The position numbers and the translations under genes are program-made. The notes below the pieces were generated by a model. The model saw only the letters and a list, made by a program, of their open reading frames with translations. It had not been told where the DNA came from and made no database searches. Below are positions 47,501-59,849 of a DNA stretch of 64,000 nucleotides, piece after piece. The first letter of the stretch is position 1. The number at the start of each line of letters is the position of its first letter. Origin of the DNA: Cantharellus purpuraceus (lineage: Eukaryota > Basidiomycota > Agaricomycetes > Cantharellales > Hydnaceae); assembly GCA_025174535.1 (NCBI GenBank), contig JALBUN010000034.1, positions 288,501-352,500 of the forward strand. The letters run 5' to 3'.

Positions 47501-48009
47501 TGCGTCATGGTATGAACGCGCTGGCTCGTGAGCGTCCCTCCTTCAAGCGGCTGGCGTCACAGACCTTGGGGCCGTTTGAGTCGAAGAGTGTGAAGATGTC
47601 TCATAGGAACGGGGGCGATATGGGGCAGGAGCAGCTGGAGGCTGAGTTGGGGGTGGAAGGGGGCAAGCGCAGGACGGGGGATGGTCGTGATGCGGGTGGG
47701 AATAAGACGAACGTCAAGGTGGATAATGCGAAGAGCACCGCCCATTCCCACGCCGATGCCACCATGAACAGGACAGGCATGATGTCCACGACTTCCAGCG
47801 CAGGCCATCATGGGTCTCACCCCCGGAGGTCGAGCGAGGAGGACGCGTATAGGCAGGCGATGGAGCGTGCGCATGGGGGGCAGGAGTATGCGCAGGGACA
47901 GGCGTACGCGCAGAACCAGGGGCACGAGTACTACCATCAGCATCAGCAACATCGCCGGCTGAGCGCGCCGTCTCAGAGTGCGACGCGGCCTACATTTACA
48001 GCGGTGTAG
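44518..48009 (+). CDS. Zinc-finger transcription factor, C2H2 pair plus Zn2Cys6-like cluster
   Basis: The start MGGDHKCLVCGSTFTRPQH is at 44518. Finger 1 is C-LV-C...H-MRS-H and finger 2 (YKCTHCGDQFARSDLLSRHV) is completed by NKC-H; both appear only after removing introns at about 44595-44651 and 44708-44800. A cysteine cluster follows: CDAC, then eight residues, CDAGVPC, GKC and LQRNTKC. This resembles a Zn2Cys6 domain with an enlarged second gap. Next are His/Gln-rich and polyQ stretches, a Gly-rich tract, a small conserved-looking block (IAELKDFWKAFMRTPG near 46625-46670) and a Ser/Gly-rich tail, ending at 48007-48009. Further introns lie at about 45441-45494 and 45677-45810. About 970 residues. 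It lies 177 bp after urate oxidase on the same strand. Confidence 0.82.
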
Positions 48010-48904
48010 AGCACTGTTGGATCGACCGTGTGTGTGTGTGGGTAAATTGTTGCGTGAGTTTGACGCACTCTCGCGACGATTCCCTATCCCATCCCTCCGC
48101 CGCTGTCGATGCCTGTTATACCTCGTTGCGCATCGTTCGTGACCTCCCGATTTCCAAACTTCAAATTTACCACTATGGCTTTGTCCACAATACCGATATT
48201 CCAATACGCGCGATCTCCCTCATTTTCCTGCACCGGTGTTTACTTTCTATCCCCCCGCCCACCCCCCGGCGCCGCCGCCGTCGCTATGCGTTTTACAATA
48301 CCCAAAGCGTAACGTCTCGAATATACACGCAAAACGTCTCGTATCGGTATCAAAAAAGCAGAATGTCACCACCCTAACTTCCTCCTTGCCTTGTTATCGT
48401 TCTTCATCTTCGAATGCTCAAAAAGCTACAATGCCCTGTGCCACTTTACTGTATGACTATGCTCCAACCGTCGCTGCAAACACACCTTCATACCACGGAA
48501 CGCACGCAATAACCCCCCCCCAACCCCTCGTCATTTGGCATGATTTTGATATCACTGGTGACTGAAAATTATGTTGTGGAAGTCTCGCTGTCTTATACTT
48601 GATTGTGATTCCCTACTACAAATTTTTTCTGCTGCAGCTGCCTACTACCTCTTTTTTCTTACGTTTGTTTCTCTGCTATGGATTTTTTCTACCAAGCTCT
48701 CTCTCTCCCACGGACTAATTTCGTCTGCTCTCTTTTAAAAACTTTGTATACTGCCTAGTGGTACTACTCTAGTGTTGAAGTAACTGAGTTGCTTTGTATC
48801 TCTTGACGTGGTGTTGGTGGGGTTTAATTGGTTCTGGGGTATGAGTGAGGATCGATGGGATGAGTTTGAGGGTAAGGATCTCTAAAGGCAGTGAATGCGA
48901 AGTC
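48010..48904. other. Intergenic, regulator 3' flank
   Basis: Pyrimidine-rich and AT-rich stretches from about 48560 to 48730 suggest 3' UTR. No gene recognised. Confidence 0.5.
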
Positions 48905-49151
48905 ACAGCCGCCGCGCCAACCGTCTGGGTGTCGGGTGACACGCCGGCTTTATCCGCTACGAGATGCATGTTAGCCTGTTGGCTCCTTTCTGGAGACGTG
49001 TTTCTGCGGACGTGTTTCTGAGGATCATCTTAGATACTCGTCGAACTTGTCCTGCCCTGCATGCATGATTGGCACCAGACGTGTCTGGGTACTTTGCCTG
49101 CCCTCCATGGGGTCTGGCGATACCATTCGTTACACTGACATGGTCTGTCAT
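48905..49151 (-). pseudogene. Fragment of ncp1-like gene, 5' part
   Basis: From the ATG at 49151 it reads TDHVSVTNGIARPHGG and SGANHACRAG, matching the start of the intact gene at 59850. The frame breaks soon after and the match jumps near 48905 to sequence resembling 60652-60680, so about 580 bp of the gene is deleted. It sits downstream of GPx copy A, as the intact gene does for copy B. Confidence 0.75.
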
Positions 49152-49406
49152 TTTGTAGGGCATTGCGGGCATGTAACTTGAGTACCCCAAAAATCCTAAA
49201 CTAATAAAACTGCCAAGCTCCTCGACTTGTTCATCTAAGCACAGGTCATCACTGGCCAGAGGCTATACAGGTTTCTTCTGACGTCGTCGTGTCGGAGGTC
49301 AAGACGCGCATCGCGGGTGATTTCTCAACAGTCATGTCTCGCACGTACAAATACGGTATGCTACAGCTACATTTCAACACACCCGAGAGAGAATCTTGAC
49401 ATAAAA

Positions 49407-50570
49407 CTACAGAATGGCTTCCACTTCCTTGTCGAGCGCTTCAGGAGTTGTCGTACTGGTCCAATGGTTTACCACCTCTCCATCTCTGTTAATAAGCCAC
49501 TACATCGCGAGAGAAGCCAAGTCAGCGTCAGTGGCCAAACAGACAGAGAGCATAAACCTTTTCAAAGTTCCATCTATCAAACCGGCCGTCAAGTCAGTAA
49601 TAGTTCTACACAGATGCCAATAGCACACACCAGCACAGTGTCGAAGTACGGAGGGTCATACATCACACCAGCCTGAAGTATGCTATGGGCACTGTAAAAG
49701 AGCACCACTTACTCGATTCCAGTCAGATTCTTTCGTAACTTCAGCCACTTGTAAGCCTGATCGTGCTCCGTTATTAGACTAGGTCCCCTCTGCCCTCCAA
49801 ATCGTGAAATCATACCTCGTTGGTATTGTCACCATTCACGTCGGACTTTTTCATGAGTGGGAATGTCACGCCATAGTTCAGAGTGCAGAACTGGGCAGTG
49901 GGTACAGTGAAACGATCCAGGTTAGAATGCATATAGACGCACCTGCGCGATTTCCTCGTCGGTACCAGGTTCCTCGCTACCAAACTACGAAGAGTTAGTC
50001 AGGTAGGTTATCAGAGCAGCGGTTGTACGGACTTTACCTGGTTTGACGGGAATCCGATGATCACAAAGTCCTTTTCCTTGTATTTATTGTACAATGCCTG
50101 GAGTCCTATAAGACATATTCATCATGATCGTACCCATCTGAGTGACGTGAGCAGCGACGTCGGCTTCACTCACCCGTATACTGCTTGGTGAACCCACTGT
50201 TGTGCATGGATTAGACCATCTCTTGTCGAATGACGCTACTTACGTACCACTTGGATGCGACGTTGACAATGAGTACCACCTTTCCCTTTAGTTCTGAGAA
50301 GCTCAACGTCGTCCCGTTTGGCTTCTCGGCCTTCAGATCATAGAATGTGGACATGCTGTTATCCGGATGACGTGCGGTGGTGGTGGTGATGGAGAGAGTG
50401 TTTGAAAGGATTCTGTGCACCGAAAGGGGGGAAGCAGATTGACGCTTGCTTTGCCGTAGAGATGAACCTTTAAATGGGAATGAGTCATGGTGGGAACGGT
50501 GAGGAGCTCTGATCGGAGTCGTCGGGGCATGGTAAGCACGGCGAGTTCTTCCAAGAAATCGAGCCGCCAT
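49407..50570 (-). CDS. Glutathione peroxidase-like protein, copy A (altered active site)
   Basis: This is a thiol peroxidase of the GPx family. Two in-frame ATGs are used as candidate starts: 50570 (MAARFLGRTRRAYHAP, an Arg/Ser-rich mitochondrial-type leader) and 50354 (MSTFYDLKAEKPNG, cytosolic form). The exons give VNVASKCGFTKQYTG (peroxidatic Cys), FVIIGFPSNQ, FGSEEPGTDEEIAQ, FCTLNYGVTFPLMKK, AYKWLKLRKNLTGIEWNFEKW and the end LDKEVEAIL, stop at 49407-49409. Two differences from copy B stand out: the conserved Gln before EPG is Glu, and four codons of the KAGLLGLTR loop are missing. Splice sites remain good, so it may be expressed but weakly active. Eight exons. Confidence 0.85.
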
Positions 50571-51573
50571 ATGCTGACCGGCTCTGTGATTGTGTGACGC
50601 CTAACTCGACTAGGGGTCGCGCCGTAATATGCATTGATTTCCAAAATTTATATATCATAACTTTCTTTCAACGTTTGCCTACTTTTCAAGAACCTCGGAG
50701 TTGTTTCCGCTATGTCCAATTTTGTGATTTGCGTTTGAGTTTTTGGCAGACAGGACGAACTTTGCCCCAAGTTAACAGCCTCTCTCGATAACCATGTCTG
50801 TCCTCCCAGAGACACCGAGTATGCGCGCCGATTTCGTCTTTCTCAGGTAAAAGTCTTGCTTGCGGACTGGAGGGTTTCTGAGCAAACTGACACTACCCAG
50901 GGAATTCAGAGACTCCTTCGGTCCTCAAGGCCCCAATCCATGTCATCCCACTCGGCTTGATCTCAGGAAAGCTCGCGAAACTGACCTTTAGCATGATATA
51001 TGATAGACACAGATCAGACAAGCCTCCTGCACTCCAGGTCACCGTGGCAAACCAGGTGCAATATCTTTTGGGCTAGTTTGCAACAAACTGAACTCGGAGG
51101 GCTCACTAGAAGAAACACGGGACGCATTCGTGCGAAACTGTACACTTCTCGTCTCTTGATGTCAGTCTTGCTCATCACGGTCTACACTACAGGCTTCAGA
51201 GAAGCCTCGGACCAGTTCGTTAGGAGATGTAATACCAAGGAACCGGTCCTAGAATCCCCACGTATGGCTCAAACGTCTTAACTCCCGCAGCTTCTGGCGG
51301 GCCCTCAACGTGAATGGCTAACTATAGCACTTCACGCGATCTCCCATCGATGCCAAGTACCTACTGGATAACTTTTGTCGCTTTAGCTGTTTTCAGAATG
51401 CATGCCATGCTTCGTGCATATTCTCATCAGCTTTTTCACTCTGTGAAGCAAAGATTCATCGCAGCACGATTAGAAATACTGGTTACATTGTCAACGTCCG
51501 AGCCTCACATCAAGGTATGCGATGTTCTTGTCTGCAGCATACACCCGCTGATGACCGCACAGTGGCGAGGCTT

Positions 51574-51796
51574 TCAGGAAGCGGACACCTGGGCAGGGTT
51601 TGTTGCGATATGTCTGAGCTTTGCCTCTCTTTCGCGTTTCAGGGTGGCTAATCAATAAACCAACCATTAGATAGAAATAAAACACCAACGTCGTCGGCGG
51701 ACTTTTTCTCGACTTCCTGTCTTATTTGCAACAGCTGATTCTGCTCCTCAGTGTGGCGTTTGGTAGCGATGACGGCGACTTCCTTGGCTTTTAAGT
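51574..51796 (-). pseudogene. Fragment of ncp1-like gene, 3' part
   Basis: It matches 60755-60998 of the intact gene (KEVAVTATKRHTEEQNQLL region and the last exon). Several bases are deleted in the coiled-coil part and the last splice acceptor (AAACCCAG in the intact copy) reads AAACGCG, so the fragment cannot be spliced normally. Confidence 0.75.
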
Positions 51797-53899
51797 ATCA
51801 GTCAAAGAGAGTTTTTTTAGAGGACTTCGTCCGATCCTTCTTTCGGTGGGAATCTACCTGCCTTTTTATACAAGTTGCTATTCTAATATTAGAGCAGACG
51901 GGCTCGGGGTGGACCCTCAATTTGACGAGTCAGATGACTATTGTCCAATCCACTCTGCTTCATCCACACGCCTGCCTATCCTGCCTCTCCAGTATCGCGA
52001 TCTGACAACATTAAGTCTGCAAGTGCAGGCTCACGACTGGTACGCGCTGTCCAGCTTATTCCCGTTCTTGATGTTCAATAGACGACAATTCGGTCTTGGT
52101 GTTGCAGGAATGATGGCACAAGGGGATTCAAGTCTCTTAAAGGACTCTCTCTACTATGAGTTGTTTTGTATATAGGGTCTATAGGTTTCGTCTATGATGA
52201 GATAGCGAGCCTAAGTTTTATTTTCTTACTTCGATCGATACTTGTGTTGGCAAAATGCACAGGAGGGGACAGACGAAGGGGTGGCAACACCAATGTGGTG
52301 ATGGTTGGGTTACAAACACATAGATAAACTAACTGTATAGTAGCTCGGAGTTAACGCGCCGCTGACATATTCCAACAACTTGATCGCCTTCAAAGTTGTG
52401 AAATATGGAACAGACAAGAGGCCGAGGACCCAGAGTTCGGACCCGAATGAATGTGGTTCATGTGGGGTGTGCCGTTTTCCCGGTTCAAGGCTCTGGTGGA
52501 AGTTTACCCGTCGAGGGCGCTTTGAACGTTGGGATTGAGATGTGCGCTTTCTCTATATCTGCTGACATGGTGACTGTGATTCAGTCGAGTGAAGGCAAGT
52601 ATCCGGCTCTTTTGTTCGATCTATAATTGCCACAGGTGCTCAAGATTCATCCATGGTGAAGCACAGACCTGAAGCAGGACGTCGCTCGACAGAGGGTAAG
52701 AAATATGGCAAGGCTGATTTGTGTGTAACTATTTACTGGAAGCAAAAATGCTCTGATACGTCTTGTGTGTGGGGGGTTGGGTTGACGCCTTTGCCTCCAA
52801 ATGGGCTCGCGTCTCGGTTCTCCGGCTTCAACGGACAGTTGCCACTGGCCATAATTCCCCTCGGGCGGGTTGTTCACATTTGATGTGACATGCGTTGAAA
52901 GTTGAGAAAGCTGTATAGTTGTCTCTTTTAGGTGTTCCATTGAGCAGTACCCCCAGTGCAGTCTTATACGTAGTAATGGACCGCCGTAAGTTGGGCATGC
53001 TGAATCCCAAGTGCGTTGAATACGGTGGATAGAGAGGGACATTGTACAACCTCCTTGGGTGACCCGCTCGGGAAACAGAGTCTTCTTTTGCAATATGAGT
53101 GGATTTGGTTTGCTATTTAGTGACATGTTAGCCCGCGCGATGGTACAGGGTGTTTAATAGGTCGAGTTGTAGCCAGGGATTCCTTTCATTCTACAAGATT
53201 TCCATCTTCGTGAGCTGGCTGGTTGTTCGATGGTGATATCTGAGAATAGAAAATCTCCTGCCGGTTTGACATTGCACTGGTTTGTAGACGTGATCAACTG
53301 CCCATGTGACTCCTATATAAGCAACAGGTTATATGTATCGCAAGTTGGCGGCCATGAAAGCTCCTAGTTCATACCGCAGGTACAGAGGTTTGGTTTTGAC
53401 ACTGATCACCTACCTATCACGCTCAGAGGTTCCTGATGAGACATGATGGTAGTCTGGTCTCCAGTCCTGTCACATCACATGATTCGGCCTTGCCTTGGCT
53501 GGTCAAGGCCGACAGTTCCTACGAATCGAGTGCACGGCTTTGAACATTCTGCAAGGTCATATGTCATTGCGGCCCGGGCGGTCAGGATGAAAGAAGTCGG
53601 ATCCTGGCAGTCCGTGATCAACAAATGTTAGCACGCCCACGGCGTTCTGGACCTCGGATTGCAAAGGACCTGCTAGTGAGGTGCGACCTGAATGAGCTCT
53701 TCTGTTCATCACCATCGCCGGTCTGATACAATTTGCCGTGTATATTTGTCTGCCAATGTTACTGTGAGGAATCAATACCGTGGAAGGGCGCTGAGTCTCC
53801 AAGGGACTGAATGACTCTGTGGGCGTCTAACTCATTGCGCCCAGACGGTGCCAATATCGCCCCTTTCCGGCGACACACGTTGGCTCTTGCTCTTGAACC
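51797..53899. other. Intergenic, no gene recognised
   Basis: Open frames at 52405-52626, 52653-52883 (plus) and 52647-53126 (minus) overlap each other and show no family features. No homology to copy B is apparent here. Confidence 0.45.
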
Positions 53900-56543
53900 A
53901 TGCCCTCACGACCTAGCACACCTGCTGGTATCAGCGACACCTCCTCTGATCCAGGCTCGTTGAGCGACTTGGAGTCTGGTTGGACTGATCTCTCTAGCCT
54001 CAGCAACCGCAGCGCTAGTGGCGGTCGACACTCACCAGTGGCCACAAGCGATGGCGGCGACAGTGTGGATGCCAGAAGTGCAATCGATATGCATGATGGT
54101 GGTCCCCATGATGCCTGGGAGGGACTAACACCGGAGGCGAGTGAGCTCAACGTCAGGGAGGGATCGCACGCTGTCGAGTCGCCAACGACTGCACATTCCG
54201 TACATTCCTTATCGTCACAACAAAGCATTTCTGATCTGGCTTTGGAGGATTGGGTGTCGGATGCTTTAGGATCATCGTTACTTCCTGATAACGAAGCTTC
54301 TTCTACGCCGCATGTGAGCATTCGCGGCTCGCAGGCTCTTCGTCTCGCTTTTCCCGATCCCCTGTCCAACTCCGAGGATAACCTTCTACCTTCACATATT
54401 CTAAGGAGACATCAGGTGCAGCCAACTGAGGTAGCCTCTGAAGTCGAGGCCGATCACTCTGGTGACACCCAAACGCTCTCGTCGCTCGCGTCAAGCTTCA
54501 CGAGAACTCTTCCCTCCGATCTATCGTCATCTCTCATCGATGATACCTCTGGCCAAGACAAGTCAAACAGGATCTATGAAATGCCCTCTTTAGACATCCC
54601 TCCCTCCACCCCTGTCTCTTATGCGCTTTCAGTCATCCTTTTGGGACATCCACCATTACCTCATTTCAAGAGTGAAATGGTGTCGACGTTGATGGATATG
54701 GTAGCATTTGTCGTGAAAGGAACCCCAGACATCCCTCAGGGAAGTGATTCAATGCGCATATACGAGGTCCCTATCCACCCGCACAACCAAGAGACAAGTG
54801 ATGTCCAGCCAGAAGCACCTCCTACACATCGCATCCACATTTCCGATTGCATATCTGGTTCCTCTTCAGTAAGTGTTTTGCTAACGTGTAATGCTTTGAT
54901 AGTCTCATTTGCTTGGTCGATAGTCCATGAGCTTTGATGCACTCGATTGTCCCACTGTCGCTCTCGTGTTTATTCAGCCTCCACTATCCACTCCCACTCT
55001 TCCTATTCTCCCCATGAACACTCGATATCTTCCTCTCCTCCTTCCTTCCGTATCTGACGGTTTCGCATCTTCTCTTTTGGACCTTTCTCCGTCCGTCTTA
55101 TTTGATCATTCGGTACCTAACATCTCTACGCCTGAGCATGGGTCAAGGAAATCCTTTGCATTGCAGCAGTGTGTAGAATTGAACATACTTGAGAAAAGAC
55201 TCGACGGGGCGCGGGACGTGCTAGGTGTTGATGAGTTTATTGCGCTCCCTGCACAGCCTATGTCGACGGCCCTCGCGGAACTGATTTTCTCAGAAGTAGA
55301 TAAGTCAGAGGAATCGTCCGATAAAGAGTCTGCACCAGGACCTGAGAAGACCGGACTTACCGAGTTACAAAATCGGTTTTCAGCATTCCATAAACAAGTC
55401 GTGTGCGTATGATTGCTTTTGGGGATTGTTCTTCTGGCTGATGATGGTGATAGGATAATATCTGCTTTCCTAGCCCTTCTTTTTGGATCCACAGTGTTGC
55501 TTCGGGGAACCTTTTCGAGCACAACTGTCTCTTCTCCCCAAGTGACCATTTACACTCAGAGCCAGAAATTCTGGCCATTTTTCAATCATTTTTTGAACGC
55601 TGTGCCTTCAGCAGTCCCCACCACTGCTCCCCCGCGTTCGCGCGCTTCAGTGCCAGAGTCGTTAAAGTCCCTCGCGGCATCGGTGTTCCGTCCAGAGTCT
55701 ACAGATGCTCACGAGAAAAATGTTGCAGGCCCGTCAACAGGTCCCGGGACTGGTTCTGACAAGGAGAAAGACGCTGATAGACCTGGTTCAGTTACCAGAG
55801 CAGGCGACGAGCGTTCAGGCGTCCGTGTTGCCTCGCTTGACCCTGCAGTGCGACCATTAACCCTCGATGCTCCCTCTTCAAAGTCACTCCCTACGCTCCC
55901 ACCCGCTCGTTCAGGTGCTTCAAAGGGGAAAGGCAAGGAGAGGACTGTGGAGGTATTTCCTGTTTCCCCGAACTCCTTTCCGGACTCTTTCAACGCTCTC
56001 AGCACGCACATGTCGCATGCGCTTTCGCCGTTATTCGAGGCGGCGAAGCACGACCTGCAGGAACTCCAGGAAGCTATCGACGCGCTTTTACGTGCATTAT
56101 TGCAGCTTCAAGGGATCGCATCACAGGGGATAGGTGATGTGGTGCAGGCGTTGTCTCAACAGGCCGAACAAGGTGTTCAATGTTTGGCCAGCAAGGTTTA
56201 TAATGCCGCATCCTATAGACACGCGAGGGCGAGACACAATGCCAGGAAAGTGAGGGATGCGGGAGGACGCTATGTTAGTGCGGCGAGGCAGATGCTTGGA
56301 GCAGGGTTTGAACGGGCAAGGGGAAACGCCAAGGAGGTGTTTAACGAAGGCCATGCCATGGGGAGGATAGCATCTCGCGCCAGACGGCAGTTGAGAGAGG
56401 AATCGAGAAAGTTGAGGCGACAAGCGCGAGAGCACCGCAAGAGCGCGAGGAAGGACGCGAGGATGAAGAGAGCAGAATGTAGACAGAAGAAGGCTCGGGG
56501 TGCTGAGTGTTTTTTTCACAGTGTTGTGGCTTATGTTGCGTAA
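53900..56543 (+). CDS. Conserved fungal membrane protein, unknown function
   Basis: The start is MPSRPSTPAGISDTSSD at 53900. Residues 1-200 are acidic and Ser-rich. A folded region follows (STPVSYALSVILLGHPPLP, MVSTLMDMVAFVVKG) and, across the phase-0 intron at 54870-54924, SMSFDALDCPTVALVF. A second intron, with donor GTGCGT near 55402, creates one clear transmembrane helix (VIISAFLALLFGSTVLL). The C-terminal about 330 residues are disordered, then helical and very basic (RRQLREESRKLRRQAREH), ending at 56541-56543. I do not know a function. It lies between the two inverted GPx blocks and is not itself duplicated. Confidence 0.8.
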
Positions 56544-57754
56544 GAACTTGCTCGTTCATTTCGTTCACTCCTGCAACTCCAGCACGGGCGCGTGTTTATG
56601 GCGCCTGCACAATGCACATGTACCTTTATTGTAACTTGGGATCCATTGTTGTAATCGACGTGAAATTCGTGCATAACGACAGCTTAGTTAGGCAGTCAAG
56701 GCTCCGGACAACGACCCTTGGCAGCTAGATGTTCATTGAATTGATCTTGTCACCTGTATTTTCTCTTTCATGTGTTCATAGTCAAGACTATGGCGGTCCA
56801 ATTACACATGAAAAAATCCAAAACATTTTCTCACAGAATGTTGAGTTGGAACCATACAGGACTAGCCGATCTACTCATAATTACACTTGGAACTTTGGTC
56901 CTCCCCGAGTGTATGAAAGTACTGGCCTGCACTTCGGAAGCTGCAATTTGAATACATCAAGCTGAGGACAGCCGACCGCTGCTATGACACAATCTATTGG
57001 CGTCGCCATGAAGGGAAAGAAGGATCCTACATAGGCTTGACGAAATTGGGTATAGATCATTCAGTAACATCTCCATAAAGGTATGTGGGTACAACATATC
57101 CTCTTACAGAGCTTACCTGCGGACCCATTATTAGACTTTGGACACAGGAGTTATATAGCCTATCCATTATTTGCGTGACACCGAGTGGATAGGCGTACCT
57201 GGTATTGTAGTACCCGTGGATAGGACGTCCCTGTAACATCCGTATCACGTGTCAATCAATTCATCCAATCCCATTGGAAAAACTCGGGGTTCACCGGGAA
57301 GATTTCATCGTGGTCCCGTCACCTCCGACTTCCCCGGTGTATCTGGGGATCGATCACTATTTTGCCTACGGGATCATCTGCACAGTGCCCGATGAGCAGT
57401 TCTTTTTACCATTAGTCGGTGGCGTCAGTTACGATTTGCGGGGTCATATCCACGTTGGCCGACAACTCGAAGCTCTCAACCAACATGGATATGACCCCGC
57501 GCTTTGAATGGTGCTATGGGTGACCCTTTACCTTTACTTGTTTTATTTATCGTACCGCTTTGGGTAAGTGTACCCTCGAAGGATACCCACGATGTGCAGT
57601 AGCATTCGTCTGTGGAGCAATGGGAATAAAGAAGAATTAATAATTCAAGGGGAGCTAATGTAGAACCTTGAAGAATGACATTCGAGAACAAACAAAGCAC
57701 GAGCTTGTCCGACCACAGGAGATCGTATGCGCCGAGAAGATAGCATCATCAGCA
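56544..57754. other. Intergenic, contains a hairpin
   Basis: A plus-strand frame at 57274-57507 (EKLGVHREDFIVVPSPPT, IICTVPDEQFFLPLVGG) has coding-like composition and could be a relic exon. No family is recognised. Confidence 0.4.
57438..57500. repeat. Inverted repeat, 21-bp arms, 21-bp loop
   Basis: GCGGGGTCATATCCACGTTGG at 57438-57458 pairs with 57480-57500 except at one base. The right arm ends the open frame at 57274-57507. It may be a hairpin or a decayed transposon end. Confidence 0.85.
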
Positions 57755-58383
57755 TCATCAGCGAATGCGTCCCGCGTAGACCTCCGATTTCAGTTTGTTG
57801 CAAACTGCCCAAAAAATATTGCACCTGGCTTGCCACGGCGACCTGGAGTGCAGGAGGTTTGTGTCTATATACAAAAGGTCAGTCTCGCGTGCTTTCCTGA
57901 GATCGAACCGAGTGGGATGACGTTGATGAGGCCTTGAAGCCCGAAGGAGTCTCTGAATACCCTACTGGGCAGTGTCAGTCTGCTCAGAAACCCACCAGTC
58001 CGCAAGCAAGACTCTTATCTGACCATTCGCCTGAGAAAGATGAAATCGGCGCGCATGCTCGATGTCTCTGGGAGGACAGACATGGTTAGCGAGGCTGTTG
58101 GCTTGGGGCCAAGTTCGGCGCTGTCTGCCAAAAACTCAAACGCAGTCAGCAGATCACAAAATTAGACATTGCGGAGACAACTCCAAGGTCGTCTTGAAAA
58201 GTAGGCAAACGTTGAAAGCAAGTTATGATGTATATATCTTCTTAAATTTTGAGAATCAATGCGTATTCCGGCGCGGCCGCTAGACGTGTTAGGCGTCGAT
58301 CGTTGGACGCCACAAGCCGAGCGCTAGACTCGGGAGAGTCAGCCAGCAACCGTTAGCCACACAATCACAGAGCCGGTCAGCAT

Positions 58384-59542
58384 ATGGCGGCTCGATTCCT
58401 TGGAAGAACTCGCCCTGCTTACCATGCCCCGACGACTCCGATCATAGCGATCAGAGCTCCTTACCGTTCCCACCACGACTCATTCCCATTTAAAGGTTCA
58501 TCTCTACGGCAAAGCAAGCGTCAATCTGCTTCCCCCCTTTCGCACCGAAACACTCTCTCCACCACCACCACCGCACGTCATCCGGATAACAAAATGTCTA
58601 CATTCTATGATCTGAAGGCCGACAAGCCAAACGGGACGGCGTTGAGCTTCTCAGAACTAAAGGGAAAGGTGGTACTCATTGTCAACGTCGCATCTCAGTG
58701 GTACGTAAGTAGCGTCATTCGACAAGAGATGGTCTAATCCATGCACAACAGTGGGTTCACCAAGCAGTATACGGGTGAGTGAAGCCGACGTCGCCGCTCA
58801 CGTTAGATGGGTACGATCATGATGAATATGCCTTATAGGACTCCAGGCATTGTACGATAAATACAAGGAAAAGGACTTTGTGATCATCGGATTCCCTTCA
58901 AACCAGGTAAAGTTCGTACAATCGCTGCTCTGATAACCTGACTAACTCTTCGCAGTTTGGTAGCCAGGAACCTGGTACCGACGACGAAATCGCGCAGGTG
59001 CGCCTATATGCATTCCAACCTGGATCGTTCTCACTGTAGTACCCACTGCCTAGTTCTGCACATTGAACCATGGCGTGACGTTCCCACTCATGAAAAAGTC
59101 CGATGTGAATGGTGACAATACCAACGAGGTGCGATTTTACGATTTGAAGGACAGAAGACCTAGTCGAATAACGGAGCACGATCAGGCTTACAAGTGGCTG
59201 AAGTCACAAAAGGCGGGATTGCTCGGCCTGACTAGGATCAAGTAAGTGGTGCTCTTTTACAGTGCCCATAGCATACTTCAGGCCGGTGTGATGTATGGCC
59301 CTCCGTACTTCTGTGCTGGAGTATGCTACTGGCATCTGTGGAGAACCATTGCTGACTGTACGGCCGGTTTGATAGATGGAACTTTGAAAAGGTTTGTGCC
59401 ACCTGTCTATTTGGCCACCGACGCTGACTTGACTTCTCTCGCGACGTAGTGGCTTATTAACAGAGATGGAGAGGTGGTAAACCGTTGGGCAAGTACTACA
59501 ACTCCTGAAGCGCTCGACAAGGAAGTGGCAGCCATTCTGTAG
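58384..59542 (+). CDS. Glutathione peroxidase-like protein, copy B (canonical)
   Basis: This is a thiol peroxidase that reduces hydroperoxides, probably using thioredoxin as in other fungal GPx proteins. Starts at 58384 (leader MAARFLGRTRPAYHAP) and 58594 (MSTFYDLKADKPNG) would give mitochondrial and cytosolic forms. The spliced protein has NVASQCGFTKQYTG with the peroxidatic Cys, FVIIGFPSNQ, FGSQEPGTDDEIAQ with the catalytic Gln, FCTLNHGVTFPLMKK with the resolving Cys, KAGLLGLTRIKWNFEKW with the catalytic Trp-Asn, and ends LDKEVAAIL at 59540-59542. About 160 residues from the second Met, normal for the family; eight exons. All four catalytic positions are intact. Confidence 0.93.
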
Positions 59543-59849
59543 TTTTATGACAAGATTCTCCCGAGCGTGTTAAATTGTAGCTGCACCAATAGCATACCGT
59601 ATTTGTCCGTGCGAGACATGACTGTTGAGAATTCACCCGCCATGCGCGTCTCGACCTCCTATCCTAGCTTGTCGCGGCTTACCTCCGACACAACGACGTC
59701 AGAAGAAACTTGCATCGATGATTAGCCTCTTATAATAAATAGCCGGCCTGTCATGACCTATGCTTGGATGAACATTGGCGGGGCTTGGCAGTTTTATTAG
59801 TTTGGGGTCTTTGGGGTGCTCGAGTTTCATACTCGCAAAGTCCAACAAC

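Larger units (their letters stand above)
48905..51796 (-). repeat. Segmental duplication, copy A (inverted and permuted)
   Basis: On the minus strand this block reads: ncp1 3' part and its downstream DNA (51796-51130), then GPx upstream DNA (51120-50571), GPx (50570-49407), then ncp1 5' part (49151-48905). Each piece matches copy B at 57755-61480 on the plus strand, but in B the order is GPx upstream, GPx, whole ncp1, downstream. The pieces meet at about 51125-51135. Confidence 0.85.
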
